Below, one piece after another: positions 1-6,222 of a stretch of DNA of 39,167 nucleotides (the first letter of the stretch is position 1; each line of letters begins with the position of its first letter). The notes beneath the pieces were generated by a model. That model did not search any database. It was given only the letters and a program-made list of their open reading frames with translations, and was not told the DNA's origin. The DNA is from Candidatus Nanosyncoccus nanoralicus (lineage in GTDB: Bacteria > Patescibacteriota > Saccharimonadia > Saccharimonadales > Saccharimonadaceae): NCBI RefSeq assembly GCF_004138405.1, contig NZ_PRLL01000004.1:1-39167 (forward strand). The letters are read 5' to 3'. A program made the position numbers and the translations under genes.

Positions 1-426
1 AAGACAATCAAAAAAGTTACAGAAGATATCGCAAATACCAATTTTAATACTGCAGTAGCTGCCTTAATGGAATACGTTAATGAGCTTTATAAGATCGGTG
101 CTTCAACTGAAGATATCATTATCTTAGCTAAGTTACTTAAGCCTTTCGCGCCTCACCTAGCATCTGAAATTCTAGAAAAAGAAGAAGCTGATGATAAATG
201 GCCTGAATACAACGAAGCTTATCTCGTTTCAGATACCGTGCAGCTTATTGTGCAGGTTAATGGTAAGGTTCGCGCTAAGTTAGAAATTAATTCCGATGAT
301 CTAAAAGATCAAGAAAAAATTAAAGAACTTGCCTTGTCGCAAGAAAACGTTCAAAAATACTTAAATGGCGAGCCAAAAAAGATTATTATACCAAAGGGCG
401 CAAAGCTAATTAATATCGTGGCTTAA
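1..426 (+). CDS. leuS: Leucyl-tRNA synthetase, C-terminal fragment (cut by window start)
   Basis: Open from the first base in frame 1 to TAA at 424-426, 141 codons without a start, so the gene begins upstream of the window. It starts with KTIKKVTEDI and FNTAVAALMEYVNELY, the class Ia leucyl-tRNA synthetase anticodon-binding helical domain. It continues with PFAPHLASEI and the C-terminal domain with QVNGKVRAK and ends in PKKIIIPKGAKLINIVA, the usual LeuRS terminus. LeuRS attaches leucine to tRNA-Leu in the cytoplasm. The ATG at 67 is internal and should not be taken as a start. The family assignment is firm; the catalytic core and editing domain are outside the window. Confidence 0.93.
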   Translation, partial: KTIKKVTEDIANTNFNTAVAALMEYVNELYKIGASTEDIIILAKLLKPFAPHLASEILEKEEADDKWPEYNEAYLVSDTVQLIVQVNGKVRAKLEINSDDLKDQEKIKELALSQENVQKYLNGEPKKIIIPKGAKLINIVA

Positions 427-450
427 CCCCTCAAAATTTCAAAACTCCAC

Positions 451-479
451 TTGAAAAAATAGGACTTTTTGTATATAAT
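451..479 (+). promoter_or_regulatory. Promoter for rpmF-nusB-NUDIX
   Basis: TTGAAA at 451-456, a 17-bp spacer, and TATAAT at 474-479 make a near-consensus sigma-70-type promoter between leuS and rpmF. The predicted start near 486 gives a leader of about 30 nt carrying AAGGAG ahead of the ATG at 519. Confidence 0.7.
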
Positions 480-518
480 AACCTAAATTATTGTCAATAT
501 ACTAATAAGGAGCATTTA

Positions 519-716
519 ATGCCTGAACCTAAAAAGCAAAGCAGCCCAAGAAAGACCGGTCTTCGCCGAAGCCACCTACGTCTTGTATTAGCTCGTGCTG
601 TTAATAAGAAATCACCAGTTAAGGCTTTTGAAACAGCCAAGAAGACCCCTAATCTAAAGGTCAAAACCCCAAGAACTGCTAAAGTTTCAAATAACACAAA
701 GAAAAGCGAAAAATAA
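519..716 (+). CDS. rpmF: Ribosomal protein bL32, Cys-less form
   Basis: 65 residues starting [19 protein letters not shown], matching the bL32 N-terminus (MAVPKR-K-S---RR-H). bL32 is a small protein of the 50S subunit. The start at 519 has AAGGAG 8 nt upstream. The zinc-ribbon half of many bL32 proteins has two CxxC pairs; here the C-terminal half is a basic Lys/Thr/Pro-rich tail with no cysteine. The stop overlaps the nusB start by one base (TAATG), so the two are probably translationally coupled. Assignment rests on the N-terminal pattern, size and its place upstream of nusB and rnc. Confidence 0.82.
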   Translation: MPEPKKQSSPRKTGLRRSHLRLVLARAVNKKSPVKAFETAKKTPNLKVKTPRTAKVSNNTKKSEK

Positions 717-1210
717 TGGCAAGTAATCGGCACCTCGGTAGAATCATTGCATTACAAAGCTTGTATGAATACGAGTTTAGAGCAAAGGCGGGCGATGCTA
801 CAGCCGAAATCCAGTCTATCATCGCTAAAAATATTGAACCATATTCCAAGGCACTCGGAGATACTGAATTTGTCTTCGGTCTTGCCAATGGCGTTGTAGA
901 AAATCAAGCTAAACTTGATCGTGAATTGCAACCCTTGGCTCCAGAATGGCCTTTAGAAACCATCGCAGCCATCGATCGTAATATTTTACGCATCGGTCTT
1001 TATGAACTTGAAATAAGAGTTGTTCCACCAAAAGTAGTTATCAACGAAGCCGTTGAGCTAGCAAAAGCTTTTGGTTCTGATAATTCATCCAAGTTTATTA
1101 ATGGTGTCTTAGGCACAGCCTTCAAGCAACTTGGATTGAATAATGAAGAGGGAGAACATGAAGGATCAAAATCGCAAGTTGAGTCCCAAACTAACGCTTC
1201 CGAACAATAA
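716..1210 (+). CDS. nusB: Transcription antitermination factor NusB
   Basis: 164 residues, all-helical NusB fold. The N-terminus has [17 protein letters not shown], the arginine-rich helix that in NusB binds boxA RNA, and the C-terminal half has [13 protein letters not shown] and [27 protein letters not shown], which are diagnostic. NusB with S10 (NusE) binds rRNA boxA and supports antitermination of rRNA transcription. Its start overlaps the rpmF stop, and its 3' end overlaps the possible start of the NUDIX gene by about 50 nt. The tail after about residue 145 ([15 protein letters not shown]) is a low-complexity extension. Length is close to the family norm. Confidence 0.92.
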   Translation: MASNRHLGRIIALQSLYEYEFRAKAGDATAEIQSIIAKNIEPYSKALGDTEFVFGLANGVVENQAKLDRELQPLAPEWPLETIAAIDRNILRIGLYELEIRVVPPKVVINEAVELAKAFGSDNSSKFINGVLGTAFKQLGLNNEEGEHEGSKSQVESQTNASEQ

Positions 1211-1778
1211 ATCAAATAAACCAAAAGATTTCCAAAACCGTAACACTAATACTAGATCACGTTCACGTGTTCGTCCGTTAAAAACTGAGCGCAGTCAAAC
1301 CCTTGATCAAAAAACCTTCAAGAAGAAGCCAGCAATCAAGGAAATTGTCAGAGAACCGACCTCAGGCGGTATCGTCTTTCGCTTTAATGAGAAAAAGAAC
1401 GATATTGAAATCTTATTAATCCAGGATTCAAAAAACCGTTGGACTATCCCCAAGGGGCATATTGAAACGGGTGAAACCGCAAAGCAGACCGCCATTCGCG
1501 AAATCGGTGAAGAAGCAGGCCTAAACCATATTAAAGCTTTGTCCTGGCTTGGCAAGATACATTTTAAGTATCGCCGTGTCGATAAGCTTGTCCTTATGAC
1601 CACCCAGATCTATCTAGTTCGCGCTCTTGACGGAAAAGAACGTCCAACCAAGGAAAAGTGGATGAATGGTATTAAGTGGTTTAGCTTCCGTGACGCCTTG
1701 AACGCAATTGAGTACGATGATATTGAAAAACTTATGCTCATTGCTAAAAAACGTATTCGCGCTGGAGACTTGCAATAA
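1158..1778 (+). CDS. NUDIX hydrolase with basic N-terminal extension
   Basis: 206 residues from ATG 1158, chosen because AGAGGGAG lies just upstream; an in-frame ATG at 1143 would add five residues. Either start lies inside the nusB 3' end. Residues 1-65 are Lys/Arg/Asn/Thr-rich and probably disordered. The NUDIX fold follows: TSGGIVFRF, then the NUDIX box at residues 100-122 ([20 protein letters not shown], then AGL), which matches G-x5-E-x7-REUxEExGU and carries the metal-binding glutamates. The [16 protein letters not shown] region resembles the diadenosine-polyphosphate/8-oxo-dNTP branch. It should hydrolyse a nucleoside diphosphate linked to another group; the substrate cannot be told from sequence. 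Cotranscribed with nusB. Confidence 0.88.
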   Translation: MKDQNRKLSPKLTLPNNKSNKPKDFQNRNTNTRSRSRVRPLKTERSQTLDQKTFKKKPAIKEIVREPTSGGIVFRFNEKKNDIEILLIQDSKNRWTIPKGHIETGETAKQTAIREIGEEAGLNHIKALSWLGKIHFKYRRVDKLVLMTTQIYLVRALDGKERPTKEKWMNGIKWFSFRDALNAIEYDDIEKLMLIAKKRIRAGDLQ

Positions 1779-1799
1779 TTAATATTCGGGATTTCATCA

Positions 1800-1823
1800 G
1801 GTACTAGACCTTTCTCTAGTACC
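1800..1823 (+). promoter_or_regulatory. Perfect 9-bp hairpin in the rnc leader
   Basis: GGTACTAGA at 1800-1808 and TCTAGTACC at 1815-1823 form a perfect stem with a 6-nt loop. No T-tract follows, so it is not a terminator. It sits 25 nt upstream of the rnc start and could be a processing or control element; RNase III autoregulates by cutting its own leader in Escherichia coli. The role here is inference. Confidence 0.5.
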
Positions 1824-1847
1824 GAAGTGAGTTCCAGAAAGGAAAAC

Positions 1848-2708
1848 ATGGATAATTATCTAAAGAAATACAACATTGATCTAGAAACCATCAAAAAACA
1901 CATCAGTGAGGCTTCGGTGAAAAAGAAGATTATCGACGATCGTTTACCAGAAACCTACACCAAAGACGTACTTGACGAATATAGTAACTTCGCTGAAGAG
2001 AAAATGGGCATCAAATTTAACGATATCACACTCTTCATCACCGCTCTTACTCATCGTAGTTTTGTCAATGAACACAAAAAATTTATCGTCGAACATAATG
2101 AACGTCTAGAGTTTCTTGGCGATGCTATTCTGGAGCTTGTCGTTTCAGATTTTCTATATCAAAATTTTCATGAGCCAGAAGGGATTATGACTGCCTGGAG
2201 GTCGGCCTTAGTGCGCACTGAGTCAATCGGTGCTGCCTCTGAGAAAATTGGTTATATTTCACTAATTCGTCTTTCTAAAGGTGAAAAACTAGGTAGTAGC
2301 CGCACTCACGCCTCCATCATTGCCGACTGTTTTGAAGCGGTAACTGGCGCAATTTACCTTGACCAGGGCTTTGATGCTGCCAAAGACTTTATCTATCAAC
2401 ATATCATCTGTAAAATGGACGAGGTTATTCTTTCTGAATCCTGGCGCGACGCTAAGAGTTATTTGCAAGAATTAGCTCAAAAATTTGAAGGTAGTACACC
2501 TCAATATCACGTCATTAAGGAAGAAGGCCCTGATCATGACCGCATCTTCACCATTAATGTTGTAGTTGCTGGTCATAACAGAGGTACTGGGATCGGCCAC
2601 AGCAAACAAGAGGCTCAATCTGCCGCAGCGGCTGAGGGAATTAAATACTATAAAAAACAGTCAACCGATCAAAGTCTCGTTACTGGTAAACTATCTTTGA
2701 TTAAATAA
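1848..2708 (+). CDS. rnc: Ribonuclease III
   Basis: 286 residues from ATG 1848, preceded by AGAAAGGA; an in-frame GTG at 1827 would add seven residues but has a poorer site. An unusual N-terminal extension of about 50 residues is followed by the RNase III domain with signature NERLEFLGD at residues 84-92 (metal-binding E88 and D92) and the second acidic cluster near ADCFEAVTGAIYLD. The C-terminal dsRNA-binding domain (about 210-280) ends with the expected SKQEAQSAAAAEG helix. The enzyme cleaves double-stranded RNA, maturing rRNA precursors and some mRNAs. Longer than the typical 225-230 residues because of both termini. A hairpin lies in its leader and a terminator follows. Confidence 0.95.
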   Translation: MDNYLKKYNIDLETIKKHISEASVKKKIIDDRLPETYTKDVLDEYSNFAEEKMGIKFNDITLFITALTHRSFVNEHKKFIVEHNERLEFLGDAILELVVSDFLYQNFHEPEGIMTAWRSALVRTESIGAASEKIGYISLIRLSKGEKLGSSRTHASIIADCFEAVTGAIYLDQGFDAAKDFIYQHIICKMDEVILSESWRDAKSYLQELAQKFEGSTPQYHVIKEEGPDHDRIFTINVVVAGHNRGTGIGHSKQEAQSAAAAEGIKYYKKQSTDQSLVTGKLSLIK

Positions 2709-2713
2709 AATAG

Positions 2714-2736
2714 CTGATCCGAAAGGATCGGTTTTT
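2714..2736 (+). terminator. Rho-independent terminator after rnc
   Basis: CTGATCC / GGATCGG stem closed by a GAAA tetraloop, followed by TTTTT at 2732-2736. Confidence 0.85.
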
Positions 2737-2773
2737 GACTCAATTTAGCCAAGAAGAGGATTCCCCTTATGTT

Positions 2774-2801
2774 TTGAAATATCTTAAAATTATGTTAAAA
2801 T
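2774..2801 (+). promoter_or_regulatory. Promoter of the unrecognised gene at 2848
   Basis: TTGAAA at 2774-2779 and TAAAAT at 2796-2801 with a 16-bp spacer, just after the rnc terminator. The same TTGAAA / TAAAAT pair recurs before rpsP and rpoB. Confidence 0.6.
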
Positions 2802-2847
2802 ATCCTCTAAAGTCAATGGCTTTGCACTTTAAGGAAAGGGGAGAATT

Positions 2848-3552
2848 ATGGAGGCAAAGAATAAATTAAATATTGGCCAGATAGAAAATGTCATCAAATA
2901 TTATGTACTGATGGCGAAATGGCTTTATGAACTGGGGGATTTTGCTAGAACAAAATATCTCCAGATGAATCTTGAAAAGGAGAATACCTCACGCCCGCAC
3001 AGTGATTACCAGCGTTTGTTGGAAAAATATTATAACGGTAGTGAGGAAGAGCTAAAAAACGCTGTTTTCATAAAGTCTGAAAACAGTCAGAAAATCTTAA
3101 AGGAATTGCTCAATCTGTCAAGACAAATTGGCATTGAGCAGTATTTTGATAAGATTAACCCCCGCACGGGGAAACGTGAGCTAATCATGGGGCAGGATGA
3201 TGGCTTGATAGTTCAAAATTTCTGTACCATTTATAGTAAGACTACTTACGGTTCAAGATTAAGGCGAAAAAATACAAAGGATATCGTCAAGAATATCTTA
3301 ATCGATTTCGCAAATATCAAGGAAGATAAAATAACTTCCATTGACCGTGAGTATGTAGACAGTTTCTTTACTGATGATAGAGTCAAAGAACTGTCAAGAG
3401 AAATATACTTAGGATTAACAGGGGGGGTGGAGAGTTCTATCAAAAGCATTATTGCAGCTGATAGGGTGCTGCCTTTCATAATTAGAGCGAAGACGCTCTA
3501 TTCCCTAGAAAATAACTTTCAGCACCTGATAAGGGCGATGAAGGTGTCATAG
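2848..3552 (+). CDS. Unrecognised protein, monocistronic
   Basis: 234 residues from ATG 2848 with AAAGGGGAG upstream, ending in TAG. I do not recognise the family. It looks soluble: no signal peptide or membrane segment, a mostly helical charged composition, Tyr-rich N-terminal helices (IKYYVLMAKWLYELGDFAR), and a run of about 12 residues near RRKNTKDIVKNILIDFANIKED that could form a helix pair. It has its own promoter and a strong terminator, so it is a separate insertion between rnc and rpsP. No metal or nucleotide-binding motif is visible. It could be a lineage-specific protein. Confidence 0.8.
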   Translation: MEAKNKLNIGQIENVIKYYVLMAKWLYELGDFARTKYLQMNLEKENTSRPHSDYQRLLEKYYNGSEEELKNAVFIKSENSQKILKELLNLSRQIGIEQYFDKINPRTGKRELIMGQDDGLIVQNFCTIYSKTTYGSRLRRKNTKDIVKNILIDFANIKEDKITSIDREYVDSFFTDDRVKELSREIYLGLTGGVESSIKSIIAADRVLPFIIRAKTLYSLENNFQHLIRAMKVS

Positions 3553-3557
3553 ATATA

Positions 3558-3580
3558 GGCCTCCATTTTGGAGGCTTTTT
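3558..3580 (+). terminator. Rho-independent terminator
   Basis: GCCTCC at 3559-3564, loop ATTTT, GGAGGC at 3570-3575, then TTTTT. It closes the unit of the unrecognised gene. Confidence 0.88.
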
Positions 3581-3595
3581 AAATTCATCTAATCC

Positions 3596-3624
3596 TTGAA
3601 AAAAACTTTAAAATAGTTTAAAAT
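3596..3624 (+). promoter_or_regulatory. Promoter of rpsP
   Basis: TTGAAA at 3596-3601, 17-bp spacer, TAAAAT at 3619-3624. The predicted start near 3631 gives a leader of about 23 nt with AAGGAG before the ATG at 3654. Confidence 0.68.
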
Positions 3625-3653
3625 AATAATATTAAATTAATTAAGGAGCAAAC

Positions 3654-3992
3654 ATGCTTGCGATTCGTATGCAACGTAATGGTCGAACTCATTACCCAAC
3701 CTTTCGACTAGTCGTCCAAGAATCCCAGCGTCATCCACTTTCTGGACGCGTTGTGGCTGAGGTCGGCAATTACAACCCAGAAACTAAAAAGACTACTTTA
3801 GATAAAGAAAAAATTGAATTCTATCTAAAGAATGGTGCTCAACCATCTTCACGCGTCGCCTTCATCTTCAAAAAAGAAGGTATCACTCTTCCATCATGGT
3901 ATAAGGAAGCTAATCCAAAGACCAGGAAACCAAAACACGCAGATAAGCTTCGTAAAAATCAACCAAAAGAAGAAACTGAATCTGCAGAATAA
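3654..3992 (+). CDS. rpsP: Ribosomal protein bS16
   Basis: 112 residues. The start MLAIRMQRNGRTHYPTFRLV followed by VVAEVGNYNPETK and FYLKNGAQPSSRVAFIFKKEG is a clear bS16. It is an early-binding 30S protein needed for 5' domain assembly of 16S rRNA. The C-terminal 25 residues (KPKHADKLRKNQPKEETE) are a charged tail beyond the usual 80-90 residue core. In many bacteria rpsP is followed by a KH protein, rimM and trmD; here only the KH gene follows, on its own promoter. Confidence 0.96.
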   Translation: MLAIRMQRNGRTHYPTFRLVVQESQRHPLSGRVVAEVGNYNPETKKTTLDKEKIEFYLKNGAQPSSRVAFIFKKEGITLPSWYKEANPKTRKPKHADKLRKNQPKEETESAE

Positions 3993-3998
3993 GAAAAG

Positions 3999-4027
3999 AA
4001 ATAAGGTGCTCTAAGTACCTTATTTTT
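3999..4027 (+). terminator. Rho-independent terminator after rpsP
   Basis: AAATAAGGT at 3999-4007 pairs with ACCTTATTT at 4017-4025; the T-rich arm runs on into further T residues. Confidence 0.85.
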
Positions 4028-4050
4028 TATTTATCAAACCGCAACCATTA

Positions 4051-4059
4051 TGGTATAAT
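4051..4059 (+). promoter_or_regulatory. Extended -10 promoter of khpA
   Basis: TGG followed by TATAAT at 4054-4059 is an extended -10 element; the -35 candidate TTATCA at 4031-4036 is weak. The leader would be about 24 nt and includes TTGGAGAA before the ATG at 4090. Confidence 0.6.
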
Positions 4060-4089
4060 TCTAATAACAAAAATTAACTTGGAGAACCT

Positions 4090-4473
4090 ATGTCAACCAT
4101 TGACCAACAATTCGTAGAATACATCGTAAAAACTCTCGTAAATAATCCTGACAAAGTAAACATTGAACGCGCCATTGACGAAAAAGGTGTTCTCCTTTCT
4201 CTCAGTGTCGATCCTGAAGATGTCGGTCGCGTGATCGGTCGCCGTGGTGCAACTGCTCAGTCCATTCGCACCCTTCTTCGTGCTCTTGGTACTAAGAATG
4301 ATGCTCGTTACAATCTCAAAATTGTTAACACCGATGAAAACGGAAGTTTCGAGACTACCGGCGAACCAGTTGCTGCTCGTACCGTTGAAGATTATGAAGA
4401 AGAGTCCGAAGATTCTACTCTTACCAAAAATACCCGCGCCGAACTCGCTGATCTTGATGATCTCGACATCTAA
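4090..4473 (+). CDS. khpA: KH-domain RNA-binding protein, KhpA-like, with acidic tail
   Basis: 127 residues. Residues 1-75 form a single type II KH domain with SVDPEDVGRVIGRRGATAQS; the VIGRRG stretch is the GxxG RNA-contact loop. KhpA binds RNA and, with KhpB, affects sRNAs and cell division in Gram-positive bacteria. Family members are usually about 75-80 residues; this one has some 45 extra residues rich in Glu and Asp (DYEEESEDSTLTK, ELADLDDLDI). The position after rpsP is the classical one. Both gene ends are well set by an SD-like GGAGAA and a strong terminator. Confidence 0.88.
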   Translation: MSTIDQQFVEYIVKTLVNNPDKVNIERAIDEKGVLLSLSVDPEDVGRVIGRRGATAQSIRTLLRALGTKNDARYNLKIVNTDENGSFETTGEPVAARTVEDYEEESEDSTLTKNTRAELADLDDLDI

Positions 4474-4482
4474 TTAACAAAG

Positions 4483-4507
4483 AATAGCCCTTCGGGGCTA
4501 TTTTTTT
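4483..4507 (+). terminator. Rho-independent terminator after khpA
   Basis: AATAGCCC at 4483-4490, UUCG-type tetraloop, GGGCTATT at 4495-4502, then a T run to 4507. Confidence 0.92.
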
Positions 4508-4541
4508 ATTAAAAACCTTAGCCAATTATCAAAAAATCATC

Positions 4542-4570
4542 TTGACTATTCTATATAAAAACCTTATACT
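4542..4570 (+). promoter_or_regulatory. Strong promoter with no downstream protein gene
   Basis: TTGACT at 4542-4547, 17-bp spacer, TATACT at 4565-4570. Start predicted near 4577. The only downstream object before the convergent gene at 4721 is a terminator at 4647-4667. Confidence 0.72.
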
Positions 4571-4576
4571 TAAACC

Positions 4577-4667
4577 AGTTCAAGTTGAACCAAGCTAACT
4601 GCGAGTCAGCTTACATAAAGTTGAGAGCTTATATGTTCAAAAAAATCCACCGTCTAGGTGGTTTTTT
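4577..4667 (+). ncRNA. Candidate small RNA of about 90 nt
   Basis: The segment lies between a near-consensus promoter (4542-4570) and a Rho-independent terminator (4647-4667). It can fold: GTTC/GAAC arms around 4578-4590, then GCTAACT / AGTCAGC around 4594-4610 with one mismatch, then the terminator stem. The only ATG frame (from 4633, 15 codons) lies across the terminator and has no ribosome-binding site, so coding is unlikely. It does not show the conserved core of SRP RNA, 6S RNA, tmRNA or a T-box that I would recognise. Function is unknown. It may act in trans, or be a leader whose gene was lost. Confidence 0.5.
4647..4667 (+). terminator. Rho-independent terminator of the candidate small RNA
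   Basis: CCACC at 4647-4651, GGTGG at 4657-4661 with a 5-nt loop, then TTTTTT. Confidence 0.78.
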
Positions 4668-4686
4668 GGTTGTTAATCAATAAAAC

Positions 4687-4714
4687 AATAAAAACACCCC
4701 CATATTCGGGGGTG
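4687..4714 (-). terminator. Terminator of the ADP-ribosylglycohydrolase-like gene
   Basis: On the minus strand CACCCCC and GGGGGTG arms (4695-4714) are followed by a T-rich tract (A run at 4687-4694 on the plus strand). Confidence 0.85.
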
Positions 4715-4720
4715 AATGAT

Positions 4721-5689
4721 CTAAGGTACAATGATGACTTCGGCCTTGCTGAAACCTTCGGCAATAGTTTCAAGTTCCGGTAATTTCTTCAACTTATCTA
4801 GCCATCTTTTTGGGATGCCCTGCATGCCATAATAAAGTCCAGCAAGTCCACCCGTTAAGGCGCCAATCGTATCAGTGTCATGGCCTAGATTAACTGCTTT
4901 AATTACGGCCTGTTCGAAATTCCTGGTTGTCACCAGACTCCAGATGGTCGCCTCCAGACTCTCTATTACGTCACTATTCGACTGGATCTCTTCTTCTGGC
5001 AACTCAGTTAAATTCATCTTTAAGATACGACTAAACGAATCGACGCAAGCCTCAGAGAAGAAACTATAGTCTTCCTTCTGAATCTTCTGTAGTGCCACCG
5101 CCGGATAACACCCCTCAAGCAAATAACATGCATAATTTACAAATATCATATTTGCTAGAATGCATTTTTCTGTTGCATGAGTCAATCTAGTCACCCTTTT
5201 CACTAAATCATATCGATGCTTACCCTGTATATTGTAGTTATAACAAAGAAAAGCAATCGGTAAGATTCTAGTTAAGGCTCCGTTGTCACTTGCGAATTCA
5301 AAAGCATCTCCGCACTCGTCTGGTGTATAGCCCTTCTTAAATCTGTCTATTGATAGAGTAACAGTGGCATTTGAGTTTATAATCTCAGAACCAACCGTAT
5401 AATCTCCAAGATACAACCACCTTGATAATTTATGTAATATGTCGGACTGATTAACCTTACCACATTCTCTAATAGACTCCATTAGAGCAATAACCATTGA
5501 AGTGTTCGTTGACCAAGTCCCCGGTGCAACTAAATACGAACCGAAGCCCTGCATTTCTAAAACAGGAATACCTTTTAAATCCTCGCGAGATTTAAACTCA
5601 ACCGGTAATCCAAGAGCGTCACCGGCTGCATTACCAATGAGGCCTCCGATCACCTGATCACTATAGATAAAACCTCTAAAAGTATCCAT
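4721..5689 (-). CDS. ADP-ribosylglycohydrolase (DraG/ARH) family protein with altered metal motif
   Basis: 322 residues from the ATG whose complement is 5687-5689, picked over an upstream start at 5752 because AAGGGGG lies just before it and residue 10 onward gives the family start (GGLIGNAAGDALGLPVEF). The C-terminal signature LGHDTDTIGALTGGLAGLYYG is intact and supplies one metal-binding Asp pair. The N-terminal signature, normally W-T-D-D-T, reads W-S-T-N-T at residues 59-63, so both aspartates of that metal site are missing. ARH enzymes remove ADP-ribose from proteins or small molecules in the cytoplasm; this copy may have lost or changed that activity. Its perfect consensus promoter diverges from that of rpoB. 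Confidence 0.87.
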   Translation of the reverse strand: MDTFRGFIYSDQVIGGLIGNAAGDALGLPVEFKSREDLKGIPVLEMQGFGSYLVAPGTWSTNTSMVIALMESIRECGKVNQSDILHKLSRWLYLGDYTVGSEIINSNATVTLSIDRFKKGYTPDECGDAFEFASDNGALTRILPIAFLCYNYNIQGKHRYDLVKRVTRLTHATEKCILANMIFVNYACYLLEGCYPAVALQKIQKEDYSFFSEACVDSFSRILKMNLTELPEEEIQSNSDVIESLEATIWSLVTTRNFEQAVIKAVNLGHDTDTIGALTGGLAGLYYGMQGIPKRWLDKLKKLPELETIAEGFSKAEVIIVP

Positions 5690-5734
5690 TCTTTTACCCC
5701 CTTTTTTATATTTTAATATACTATGGACTTCGAT

Positions 5735-5762
5735 ATTATAACATATAGTCAATATTTGTCAA
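5735..5762 (-). promoter_or_regulatory. Consensus promoter of the ADP-ribosylglycohydrolase-like gene
   Basis: On the minus strand TTGACA (complement of 5757-5762), a 16-bp spacer ending TGT, and TATAAT (complement of 5735-5740). Both hexamers are perfect and the -10 is extended. Its -35 lies 16 bp from the rpoB -35, so the two promoters diverge from a shared region. Confidence 0.8.
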
Positions 5763-5778
5763 AAGCTAAGGCTAACTC

Positions 5779-5807
5779 TTGAAAAATCTGGCAAAACATA
5801 GTAAAAT
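5779..5807 (+). promoter_or_regulatory. Promoter of rpoB-rpoC
   Basis: TTGAAA at 5779-5784, 17-bp spacer, TAAAAT at 5802-5807. Predicted start near 5814, about 115 nt upstream of the rpoB start codon. Confidence 0.72.
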
Positions 5808-5813
5808 CGAACA

Positions 5814-5928
5814 CAAGAAGTAGTGTGTCTTCTAATAGCGAGGGTGTCCTAAACTGGCGAACTAGGATGTCATTAGATGACAGTAATCTTCGGCGCTAAA
5901 GATTATTAACACTAAAATAGAGGAAAAC
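5814..5928 (+). promoter_or_regulatory. Structured 5' leader of rpoB
   Basis: About 115 nt of untranslated leader. TCTAAT (about 5831) and ATTAGA (about 5873) enclose an inner TCCTA/TAGGA helix, and a separate TAATCTT / AAGATTA hairpin with an 8-nt loop follows at about 5885-5908. The 5' end has AGAAG/CTTCT and ACACA/TGTGT arms that exclude each other. No terminator stem plus T-tract is seen. This could control rpoB translation or stability. I do not recognise a known leader class. Confidence 0.5.
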
Positions 5929-6198
5929 GTGAGTACAAAGAATATCAGTACAGCTGATCAGCGTGTCTTTTTTACAGACGGCGATCATCTCGAAATCCCT
6001 GATCTTACTGCACACCAGAAAGATTCCTGGGAGGAATTTATTAAATCCGGTCTCCGTGAAGTCTTCACCGAATTGAACCCAATCGATGACTACACTGGCC
6101 AAAAACTATCTCTAAGATTCAAGGACTATGAGTTTAAAGCTCCAAAACGTACCGTTGAAGAAAAAACTATCTCTAAGATTCAAGGACTACGAGTTTAA
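5929..6198 (+). CDS. rpoB: RNA polymerase beta subunit, N-terminal piece (frame broken by a duplication)
   Basis: This is the first part of one rpoB gene running 5929-9480. The start is GTG 5929, with AGAGGA upstream. Residues 1-77 read as the beta N-terminus (HLEIPDLTAHQKDSWEEFI, then the [16 protein letters not shown] block). Then a 61-bp tandem duplication (6101-6222) shifts the frame and the piece ends at TAA 6196-6198 after 12 foreign residues. Removing one copy joins TVEE directly to [12 protein letters not shown] of the next piece. As written, no functional N-terminal domain would be made. I regard the break as an assembly artefact. Confidence 0.85.
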   Translation: MSTKNISTADQRVFFTDGDHLEIPDLTAHQKDSWEEFIKSGLREVFTELNPIDDYTGQKLSLRFKDYEFKAPKRTVEEKTISKIQGLRV

Positions 6199-6222
6199 GG
6201 CTCCAAAACGTACCGTTGAAGA
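6101..6222 (+). repeat. Direct tandem duplication inside rpoB, unit 61 bp
   Basis: Copy 1 6101-6161 and copy 2 6162-6222 differ at two bases (T6129/C6190 and A6138/G6199), both synonymous third positions (Tyr and Lys). The unit is not a multiple of 3 and breaks rpoB. Confidence 0.97.

Noticed and set aside
4633..4683. Short frame MFKKIHRLGGFLVVNQ downstream of a promoter
   Set aside because: It runs across the terminator stem, has no ribosome-binding site, and only 15 or so codons; a non-coding transcript is more likely.
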